Shown in pieces: positions 1 through 5,274 of a stretch of DNA of 5,274 nt. Location: assembly GCA_007136165.1 (NCBI GenBank), contig SLHK01000162.1, positions 1-5,274 on the forward strand. The letters run 5' to 3'. Under the pieces are notes generated by a model. That model was not told the origin of the DNA and searched no databases. It saw only the letters and a program-made list of their open reading frames with translations. Numbering within the stretch: position 1 is the stretch's first letter; every line of letters begins with the position of its first letter. Both the position numbers and the translations under genes were made by a program. Origin of the DNA: Syntrophomonadaceae bacterium. Its GTDB lineage: Bacteria > Bacillota > Dethiobacteria > PWVN01.

Positions 1-114
1 GATCTTTTCAGCAGCGGCATGATTTTTCTGGTCACTTTAGCCCTGGGGGTCAAGGTGGGCAGCACTTTTATTACATTGTTCTTCAATCTGGTGGAGGGGA
101 AAACCCATGATTGA
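1..114 (+). CDS. mnhB: MnhB-like antiporter subunit, C-terminal fragment
   Basis: Only the last 37 residues are in the window, in frame 1, ending at TGA 112-114; the gene begins upstream. The fragment has one hydrophobic helix containing FSSGMIFLVTLALGVKVG and then a short polar end (VEGKTHD). A Ser-Ser-Gly turn leading into a helix with Leu-Gly-Val-Lys-Val-Gly is typical of the end of the MnhB/MrpB domain, which is a small integral membrane subunit of Mrp antiporters and of Mbh-type complexes. The assignment also rests on position, because MnhB normally lies directly before MnhC, as here. The stop overlaps the mnhC start by 8 bp, which suggests translational coupling. The fragment is too short to tell a classical MrpB from the MnhB domain of an Mbh-type or MnhA-C-terminal-like protein. 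Confidence 0.72.
   Translation, partial: DLFSSGMIFLVTLALGVKVGSTFITLFFNLVEGKTHD
93..99 (+). promoter_or_regulatory. Ribosome binding site of mnhC
   Basis: GGAGGGG lies 7 bases before the ATG at 107, inside the end of the upstream mnhB-like gene. It supports the chosen start, which overlaps the upstream stop. Confidence 0.6.
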
Positions 115-481
115 AATTTTGTCCAAGCTCTTGCACAACTTTTATTATCTGATAGCCATCATACTATTCGTAATCGGCTTTCACACCATGCTCTCCCACT
201 CCAACCTCATCAAGAAGATCATGGGTATGAACATCATGGAGACGGCCATCTTTCTCTTTTTTGTCTCCATTGGCTATGTGGAAGGAGGCAGGGCCCCCAT
301 CATTCAACCGGGCCAGGAGCACATCTATGTGAACCCCATACCTTCCGCCCTGATCCTGACGGGGATCGTGGTGGCCGTTAGTGTCACCGCCTTTGCCCTG
401 AGCTTAATCGTCAAAATCTACCAGCACTACGGCACCGTCGACGCAGAAGAAATCATGCTGATAAGGAGTAGAGAAACATGA
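107..481 (+). CDS. mnhC: MnhC/NuoK-like antiporter subunit C
   Basis: A 124-residue integral membrane protein of the MnhC/MrpC/NuoK family, the small three-helix subunit that sits between the antiporter-like subunits and the rest of the membrane arm. Hydrophobic segments lie at about residues 13-31, 42-58 and 79-101. The family signature is clear: Ser-Asn-Leu-Ile-Lys-Lys before the second helix (about 31-37), then MGMNIMETAIF with Glu45 in the membrane, matching the NuoK membrane glutamate region. A polar loop leads to NPIPSALILTGIVV (76-89), the counterpart of the family motif DPLPQALVLTAIVI, and then to the tail KIYQHYGTVDAEE. Length is normal for the family. The ATG at 107 has a good ribosome binding site and overlaps the upstream stop; the stop overlaps the next gene start in ATGA. 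Asn76 and Ser80 stand where Asp and Gln are usual. The family assignment is secure; whether it belongs to a Mrp antiporter or an Mbh-like complex is not shown. Confidence 0.93.
   Translation: MIEILSKLLHNFYYLIAIILFVIGFHTMLSHSNLIKKIMGMNIMETAIFLFFVSIGYVEGGRAPIIQPGQEHIYVNPIPSALILTGIVVAVSVTAFALSLIVKIYQHYGTVDAEEIMLIRSRET
463..468 (+). promoter_or_regulatory. Ribosome binding site of first mnhD
   Basis: A strong AAGGAG lies 9 bases before the ATG at 478, inside the end of mnhC. It fixes the start of the first D-type subunit even though the start codon overlaps the mnhC stop. Confidence 0.75.
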
Positions 482-1965
482 CCTCTCTGGCAGTCCATTT
501 TCCGGCCCTCGTTGTCGTAAACCTGCTCATATGCTCCTTTGTCATGCCGGTGCTGGACCGCTGGAAGAAAAACCTGGTCATTCCGGTGGCCCTGGGCTCT
601 ATGGCCCTGTCCTTTGTCTTTTCCATCCACCTGGCCGTCCGGGTATCCGTGGAAGGGGCCTTTGGCTATGCTATGGGCGGTTGGGTCGCTCCCTGGGGGA
701 TAGAATTCGTTGTGGACCATTTTTCCGTCTTCATGCTCCTGACCCTGACCGGTGTGGGGCTTCTCATCCTGGTCTATGCCACCCAGGACCTGGTCCATGA
801 GCTGAAGGAAGATGTCCTGGGCTGGTATTATACCCTGTACCTTCTCCTCATGGCTTCCATGGTGGGGTTGGCCCTGACCAATGACCTCTTCAACCTTTTT
901 GTTTTTGTAGAAATCTGTGCTATTGCCTCCTGTGCCATTATATCTATTAAAGAGAACCGGGAATGCATCGAGGCCAGCCTGAAATACCTGATACTCAGCG
1001 CCGTCGGTTCCGGGGGGATGCTCCTGGGGATTGCCATGATATACATGGTAACGGGGCACTTAAATTTTACCCATGTGACGGAGGCCCTTCCCCAGGCTTT
1101 CGAGCTTTATCCCCGGAACATCATGGTGGCCATGGCTTTGTTCGCCGCCGGGATCGGCGTGAAGGCAGCCCTCTTCCCCCTGCACGTGTGGCTGCCCGAC
1201 GCCCACTCCTCGGCCCCGTCCCCCTCCAGCGCCATCCTTTCGGGGCTGGTAATCAAGGTCTATGCCGCCGTTTTTATCAAGCTCTTTTTAAAGATGTTCC
1301 CCTGGGAGGCCTACGAGGCCATCCCCCTGATGACCATCGTCTTGATCATGTCTTCGGTGGGGATAGTGATGGGTTCCATGTTCGCCATCGTCCAGGAGGA
1401 TATTAAAAAAATGCTGGCCTACTCCAGCGTGGCCCAGATCGGGTACGTTTTCCTGGGGATCGCCCTCCTCTCCCAAAACGGCACCCTGGGGGGGATTCTG
1501 CATATTTTTAATCACGCCCTCATGAAGTCCATGCTCTTTATGGCAGCGGGGGCCATCATATACTGTACCGGTGTCCGCAGGATCAGTGACCTGAAGGGCA
1601 TCGGCACCAAAATGCCCATGGTCATGTCGGTATTCTCCATAGGTGCCTTTTCCATGGTGGGAATCCCCATGACCAACGGGTTTATAAGCAAGTGGTACCT
1701 GGCCATCGGGGCCCTGGATGTGGATAAGCCCCTGTATGTGGCGGTCATCCTTTTGAGCAGCCTCCTAAACGGCGTTTATTACCTGCCCATCGTGGTAAAT
1801 GCTTTTTTTGGGGAGCACAAGGGAAATTTTCAGATGTCCCGTAAACTGCCCCTGCAGATGGCCATTCCCCTTATTATCCTGGCGAGCGCCATTATTATAA
1901 CGGGTATTTTCCCGAGATTAATGCTGGACCTGGCAGACAAGGCCGTGTTGTTTCTTTTAAATTAA
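478..1965 (+). CDS. mnhD: MnhD-type antiporter subunit, first copy
   Basis: A complete 495-residue polytopic membrane protein of the proton-conducting transporter family (NuoL/M/N, MrpA/D), expected to move H+ or Na+ across the cytoplasmic membrane. About 14 hydrophobic helices are visible. The charge line of the family is intact: Glu145 in LFVFVEICAIA (TM5), Lys229 in GIGVKAALFPLHVWLPDAH (TM7), Lys260 (TM8), the pair His342/His346 with Lys350 in HIFNHALMKSMLFM, and Lys405 in GFISKW (TM12). The conserved LAYSSVAQIGY segment after Lys310/Lys311 is also present. Length is usual for MnhD. Start: ATG 478 with a strong ribosome binding site, overlapping the mnhC stop by 4 bp, so the two are probably translationally coupled. 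It is clearly paralogous to the next gene, sharing for example GALD, NGVYYLPI and AFFG near the C-terminus. The family also includes hydrogenase and complex I subunits; the MnhC-MnhD context favours the Mnh/Mbh branch. Confidence 0.93.
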   Translation: MTSLAVHFPALVVVNLLICSFVMPVLDRWKKNLVIPVALGSMALSFVFSIHLAVRVSVEGAFGYAMGGWVAPWGIEFVVDHFSVFMLLTLTGVGLLILVYATQDLVHELKEDVLGWYYTLYLLLMASMVGLALTNDLFNLFVFVEICAIASCAIISIKENRECIEASLKYLILSAVGSGGMLLGIAMIYMVTGHLNFTHVTEALPQAFELYPRNIMVAMALFAAGIGVKAALFPLHVWLPDAHSSAPSPSSAILSGLVIKVYAAVFIKLFLKMFPWEAYEAIPLMTIVLIMSSVGIVMGSMFAIVQEDIKKMLAYSSVAQIGYVFLGIALLSQNGTLGGILHIFNHALMKSMLFMAAGAIIYCTGVRRISDLKGIGTKMPMVMSVFSIGAFSMVGIPMTNGFISKWYLAIGALDVDKPLYVAVILLSSLLNGVYYLPIVVNAFFGEHKGNFQMSRKLPLQMAIPLIILASAIIITGIFPRLMLDLADKAVLFLLN

Positions 1966-1969
1966 TACT

Positions 1970-1975
1970 AGGGGG
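1970..1975 (+). promoter_or_regulatory. Ribosome binding site of second mnhD
   Basis: AGGGGG lies 9 bases before the ATG at 1985, within the 19-bp gap after the first mnhD. The gap holds no hairpin or promoter that I can see. Confidence 0.6.
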
Positions 1976-1984
1976 CTGTTTAAG

Positions 1985-3457
1985 ATGGATCCATTGGCAA
2001 CATTTTTACCTCTCTGGATTATATTTTTCCCCATGGCCATGACCTTGATCATCTATTACGTGGAGCAATTCTCCGAGAAGCTGCGTAATGCCCTGGCCGT
2101 GCTTACCTCCGTCATCACCTTTCTATCCGTGGTAGCCCTGTATCCCTTTATTATGGGCGGAGACATCATAGAGTACACCCTTTTTGAAATCATCGCCAAC
2201 CTGGGGATCAGTATCCGGGTGGACATCTTGAGTTACTGTCTGGCCCTCATCGCCTCCTTTGTCTGGATGCTGGTAACCATATACTCCCTTGATTACATGG
2301 CCCACGAGCACGCCGTGAACCGTTACTATCCCACTCTGATCGTGACCCTGGGCAGCTGTCTGGGCATCTTCATGGCGGGAGACCTCTTCACCCTTTTCGT
2401 CTTCTTTGAACTCATGTCCCTCATCTCTTACATCCTGGTGGTTCACGAAGAGTCCCCGGAGGCTTTGCGGGCGGGTTACAAATACCTGATCCTGACCATC
2501 ATCGGCGGTTTGGCCCTCTTCTTCGGTATCATCGCCACCTTTGAATTGGCAGGCACGGTATCTTTAAGCGTCATCGGCATGGTGACCCAGGATACCCCCC
2601 TGGCCATGTTCGCCTTTCTCTCCTTTTTGATAGGCTTTGGCATGAAGGCGGGGATGTTTCCCCTGCATGTGTGGCTCCCCGACGCCCACCCCGTAGCCCC
2701 CTCTCCCGCCAGCGCCCTCCTGTCGGGCATCATGCTGAAGACGGGGGCCTACGGTATGTTCCGGGTCATCTTCCATGTTTTTTCCGTGGATCTGATGCGG
2801 GATACCGGCTCCACCACCATCATTGCCGCTTTGGCCATCATCACCATCCTCCTGGGGTCGGCGGTGGCCATCACCCAGGATGACCTGAAAAGGCGCCTGG
2901 CCTACTCCAGCATCGGGCAGATGGGCTACATCCTCCTGGGGATAGCCATCCTCAACGAGCAGGCCATGATCGGCACCATCTTTCACGTTTTCAGCCACGC
3001 CATCATGAAGAGCACTCTCTTTATGGTAGCGGGGGCCATCATCGTCAAGACGGGGAAACGAAGTATCAAGGAACTCTCGGGCATCGGCAGGGAGATGCCC
3101 TATACCATGATGGCCTTTACCCTGGCGGCCCTGGCCATGATCGGGCTGCCCCCCTTTAACGGCTTTCTCAGCAAGTGGACCCTGAGCCTGGGGGCCCTGG
3201 ATGCGGGGAACCCTTACTTTGTGGTGGTCCTTCTCATCAGCAGCCTCATGAACGGAGTCTATTACCTGCCCATCATCATTGCCGCCTTTTTCGGCGACCA
3301 TGAGAAGGAGTTTACCGTTTCGGAAGTGCCCATAAAGATGCTGGTGCCCATCGGTATTTTGGCTTTATGCACCATTATCTTCGGCCTTTCTCCCGTAAAC
3401 TTCCCCTATACCCTGTCCCGGATGGCGGCCATGCTTCTCTTGCAGGCAGGGTTTTAG
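1985..3457 (+). CDS. mnhD: MnhD-type antiporter subunit, second copy
   Basis: A complete 490-residue membrane protein of the NuoL/M/N-MrpD family and a full-length paralogue of the gene before it. Hallmark residues are all present: Glu142 in LFVFFELMSLISYI (TM5), Lys221 in GFGMKAGMFPLHVWLPDAH (TM7), Lys252 in LSGIMLKTGAYG (TM8), His334/His338/Lys342 in HVFSHAIMKSTLFM, and Lys397 in GFLSKW (TM12). The loop after the Pro-Asp-Ala-His motif reads PVAPSPASALLSG, the standard form. It should form a second ion-translocating channel beside the first. Start: ATG 1985 with a ribosome binding site and only 19 bp from the previous stop, so it is in the same transcript. The N-terminal 100 residues differ most between the two copies, while the channel core and the stretch around TM12-13 are very similar, consistent with an old duplication. 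Which ion it carries cannot be read from the sequence. Confidence 0.93.
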   Translation: MDPLATFLPLWIIFFPMAMTLIIYYVEQFSEKLRNALAVLTSVITFLSVVALYPFIMGGDIIEYTLFEIIANLGISIRVDILSYCLALIASFVWMLVTIYSLDYMAHEHAVNRYYPTLIVTLGSCLGIFMAGDLFTLFVFFELMSLISYILVVHEESPEALRAGYKYLILTIIGGLALFFGIIATFELAGTVSLSVIGMVTQDTPLAMFAFLSFLIGFGMKAGMFPLHVWLPDAHPVAPSPASALLSGIMLKTGAYGMFRVIFHVFSVDLMRDTGSTTIIAALAIITILLGSAVAITQDDLKRRLAYSSIGQMGYILLGIAILNEQAMIGTIFHVFSHAIMKSTLFMVAGAIIVKTGKRSIKELSGIGREMPYTMMAFTLAALAMIGLPPFNGFLSKWTLSLGALDAGNPYFVVVLLISSLMNGVYYLPIIIAAFFGDHEKEFTVSEVPIKMLVPIGILALCTIIFGLSPVNFPYTLSRMAAMLLLQAGF

Positions 3458-3468
3458 GGCTGTCCCAG

Positions 3469-3474
3469 AAAGGG
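3469..3474 (+). promoter_or_regulatory. Ribosome binding site of third antiporter-like gene
   Basis: AAAGGG lies 10 bases before the ATG at 3485, in the 27-bp gap after the second mnhD. It supports ATG 3485 as the start. No terminator-like hairpin is visible in this gap. Confidence 0.5.
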
Positions 3475-3484
3475 TTGATTTTAC

Positions 3485-5274
3485 ATGATATTTTACCTTT
3501 ACTTTATTATCTTTGCCCTGGCGGCAGCCCTCGCCGCCATCTTCCTGAATCCCAGGGCGCGCCGGTTCCTTTTGGTGGCGGTTATCCTGTGCATGTCGGG
3601 CCTGGCCGCCTATATCCTGTCGGGGGCGCCCCTGGGGAGTGCCGCCATACTTACCCTGTTGGAAAACATCGGCCTGCCCCCCATCGAGCTGGCGGAACAT
3701 CCCTACAGCCGCATAGCCGCTTTTGGCTTTATCATCTCCGGTGCCATGGCCTTGCTGTACGGCCTGGATGCGGCAAAACCCGCCGAGCAGGCCGTGGCCC
3801 TGGCGGGGATTGCCGGCGCTGTCGGCATCGTTTTTTCCAACAATTTTATTACCCTCTTTATTTTTTGGGAGCTTCTGACCGTATCCACCTCAGGCCTTAT
3901 AATCCTGAAGAACACCCCCCAGTCCATCGTAGCGGGGTATAAATTCCTCCTCTTCCACCTGACGGGAGGGCTCTTGCTGCTTCTGGGCATCGCGGAGCAC
4001 TACACCGCCACCGGGTCCTTTGCCCTGGTGGTGCCCGAGGCGGGGGTTACCTTCTTTACCCTGGCGGTGGGGTTTAAGGCTGCCTTCCTGCCTTTCCACG
4101 TCTGGGTGGCCTGGGGCTACCCCTCGGCCTCTTTTACTGCCAGCGTGGTCCTGGCAGGCCTGACCACCAAGATCGGCATTTATGCCCTGGCCCGAATTAT
4201 CCCCCCCAGCAGCCTCATCACATTTATCGGCGCCTCCATGGCCTGTTTCGGTTTTTCCTGCGCTCTGCTGCAGAAGGACTTAAGGCGCCTCCTGTCTTAC
4301 CATATTATCAGCCAGGTGGGCTATATGGTGGCGGCGGTGTCGGTGGGTACGGCCATAGCCGTAGATGCGGGACTGCTTCACATGGTCAACAACATGTTCT
4401 ACAAGGGCTTGCTATTTATGAGCGCCGGGGCCCTGATTTACTCAACAGGATCGGGGAATGTGAAAGAACTCATGCATATGGAGGCAAGGGAGGGGGAAGT
4501 TTTACAGCCTGTCTGGAAGGTGCTGCCCATCGCTACCATTGGAGCCGTGGTGGGTTCCCTGGCCATTGCCGGCGCGCCCCTGTTCAGCGGTTACCTGAGC
4601 AAGTACCTGGTGAAAAAGGCCATGTACGGTGCGGGCCTGCCTGAATATATGCTGCTGGTGGCGGGGATAGGGACCTCCATTTCCTTCTTCAAATTTATGT
4701 ATTTTGGTTTTGTAAAACCGAGGATTGCAGTTAACAGGCCCACCACCAAAAGCATGAATACCGCTATTTTGCTGGTTTCCGCCGCCTGTATCCTCATCGG
4801 GGCCTTTCCTGCCCTCATTGAACCCATAATGCCTTCCCAGTCCCTGCAATTATACTCATACAGCGGCATACTGGGCTCCCTGCAGTTTATTTTAGCAGGG
4901 CTGCTCATCTTTATTCTAATGAATAAAATCCTGGAAAAGGGCATCAAGGTGCCTCCCTGGGTCAGCATCGAGTATCTGATTTACCTGCCCCTAACTTTCT
5001 GTTCCAAGATGGCCTGTGAGTACACCACTCTTTTTGACAAGAAAATCGACAGCGTGTATACGTCCTCCAGCAAATCCATGTACAAACTGGCGGAAAAGAC
5101 GGCCATGTTCGACGGTGCCATCGACGGATTTTACAAGAAGTCCGCCACTACGGCCCGGAGGGTTGCCGATTCAACCCGTTCCTTTGACAAGAACATTGAC
5201 GACATGTATGAACGGTCCGGCAGCAGTCTGCGCCGGGTGGCGGAAGGGACCCGGCAGTTTGACCACGGCCTGAA
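3485..5274 (+). CDS. Divergent MnhD-like antiporter subunit with repeat tail (partial)
   Basis: An uninterrupted reading frame of 596 codons that is still open at the right edge, so the C-terminus is missing. Residues 1 to about 482 form roughly 14 hydrophobic helices and belong to the NuoL/M/N-MrpD proton-conducting family: Glu129 in LFIFWELLTV (TM5), Lys198 in VGFKAAFLPFHVW (TM7), Lys229 in AGLTTKIGIYAL (TM8), His299 and Lys307 in HMVNNMFYKGLLFM, and Lys373 in GYLSKYL (TM12). KDLRRLLSYHIISQVGYM (264-281) is the usual cytoplasmic segment, with His273 where the other two copies have Ser. Differences from those copies: the Pro-Asp-Ala-His loop reads Ala-Trp-Gly-Tyr (209-212), the second TM histidine is Asn303, and the Glu-Lys spacing is shorter (69 residues against 84 and 79). 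After the last helix (about 460-482) comes a polar tail from residue 516 made of 25-residue repeats. It already exceeds usual MnhD length (about 490-500) by 100 residues. Likely a third pump-type or pump-derived subunit of the same complex. Confidence 0.88.
   Translation, partial: MIFYLYFIIFALAAALAAIFLNPRARRFLLVAVILCMSGLAAYILSGAPLGSAAILTLLENIGLPPIELAEHPYSRIAAFGFIISGAMALLYGLDAAKPAEQAVALAGIAGAVGIVFSNNFITLFIFWELLTVSTSGLIILKNTPQSIVAGYKFLLFHLTGGLLLLLGIAEHYTATGSFALVVPEAGVTFFTLAVGFKAAFLPFHVWVAWGYPSASFTASVVLAGLTTKIGIYALARIIPPSSLITFIGASMACFGFSCALLQKDLRRLLSYHIISQVGYMVAAVSVGTAIAVDAGLLHMVNNMFYKGLLFMSAGALIYSTGSGNVKELMHMEAREGEVLQPVWKVLPIATIGAVVGSLAIAGAPLFSGYLSKYLVKKAMYGAGLPEYMLLVAGIGTSISFFKFMYFGFVKPRIAVNRPTTKSMNTAILLVSAACILIGAFPALIEPIMPSQSLQLYSYSGILGSLQFILAGLLIFILMNKILEKGIKVPPWVSIEYLIYLPLTFCSKMACEYTTLFDKKIDSVYTSSSKSMYKLAEKTAMFDGAIDGFYKKSATTARRVADSTRSFDKNIDDMYERSGSSLRRVAEGTRQFDHGL
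5030..5274 (+). repeat. 75-bp in-frame tandem repeat coding a 25-residue unit
   Basis: Within the tail of the third antiporter-like protein, copies run 5030-5104, 5105-5179 and 5180-5254, with a fourth starting at 5255 and cut by the window edge (residues 516-540, 541-565, 566-590, 591 onward). Phe-Asp recurs at residues 517/518, 542/543, 567/568 and 592/593, exactly 25 apart. In the three full copies, unit positions 2 Phe, 3 Asp, 6 Ile, 7 Asp, 10 Tyr, 13 Ser, 21 Ala and 24 Thr are invariant; position 20 is Leu or Val, position 19 Lys or Arg and position 22 Glu or Asp. The DNA copies have diverged while the protein pattern is kept, so this is an old duplication under protein-level constraint, not a recent DNA expansion. 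Twenty-five residues make about seven helical turns, which suits a continuous amphipathic or coiled-coil helix. Confidence 0.85.

Noticed and set aside
427..1059. A 210-codon open frame on the minus strand opposite the first mnhD
   Set aside because: Its translation is rich in His, Gly, Asp and Gln with no hydrophobic core or motif, as expected from the complement of a GC-rich membrane-protein gene. The + strand frame has strong family motifs.
2564..3301. A 245-codon open frame on the minus strand opposite the second mnhD
   Set aside because: Same compositional artefact: a Gly/His/Asp-rich translation with no recognisable domain, fully covered by a well-supported gene on the other strand.
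3458..3484. Possible terminator or promoter between the second and third D-type genes
   Set aside because: The 27-bp gap has no stable inverted repeat followed by T-run and no convincing -35/-10 pair; it is explained by a ribosome binding site.
3367..3942. A 191-codon + strand frame spanning the junction of the second and third D-type genes
   Set aside because: It starts inside the second mnhD in another frame and encodes a Pro/Arg/His-rich sequence without membrane helices, whereas the frame from 3485 reads through with family motifs.
5016..5273. A possible separate small gene or a frameshift in the repeat region
   Set aside because: The 25-residue periodicity lies in the same frame as the upstream membrane domain with no break, while the alternative frame gives a Pro/Thr/Arg-rich sequence without meaning.
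5030..5274. Nucleotide-level tandem repeat such as a minisatellite or CRISPR-like array
   Set aside because: The 75-bp units are well diverged in DNA and similar only as protein, with no spacers; it is a protein repeat.

Overview
This window is the middle of one co-directional operon (all genes on the + strand) for a Mrp/Mnh-type cation:proton antiporter module, the membrane-arm machinery shared by Mrp antiporters, membrane-bound hydrogenases (Mbh/Mbs) and respiratory complex I. In order it holds the tail of a MnhB-like subunit (1-114), a complete MnhC/NuoK-like subunit (107-481), two full-length paralogous MnhD/NuoL-M-N-like antiporter subunits (478-1965 and 1985-3457), and a third, more divergent antiporter-like subunit that starts at 3485 and is still open at the right edge. 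Coding is nearly continuous: the first two junctions overlap (8 bp and 4 bp) and the next two gaps are 19 and 27 bp. No internal promoter, terminator, RNA gene, mobile element or CRISPR was seen.

The gene set lacks a visible MnhA, hydrogenase or quinone-binding subunit. An MnhB-C pair followed by several stand-alone D-type subunits is more like the ion-pumping part of Mbh/Mbs-type or complex I-like assemblies of anaerobes than a classical seven-gene Mrp operon, but the partner genes lie outside the window. GC content looks moderate and there are clear Shine-Dalgarno sites, which fits a bacterium. A strictly anaerobic Firmicute or deltaproteobacterium is a reasonable guess, with low confidence.

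How the parts would work: MnhB and MnhC form small helical-bundle subunits that carry charged residues through the membrane. Each D-type subunit is a roughly 14-helix channel with a Glu-Lys-Lys/His-Lys charge line. The first two D subunits keep every hallmark of the family. The third keeps the central Glu and three Lys but has lost the conserved Pro-Asp-Ala-His loop and one of the two TM His residues.

The most unusual feature is the C-terminal tail of the third D-type subunit. After its last membrane helix it runs into a hydrophilic stretch built from an exact 25-residue tandem repeat (three full copies and the start of a fourth, from 5030 to the window edge), keyed by Phe-Asp and Ile-Asp pairs. 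This looks like a long amphipathic or coiled-coil helix attached to an ion-pump subunit.
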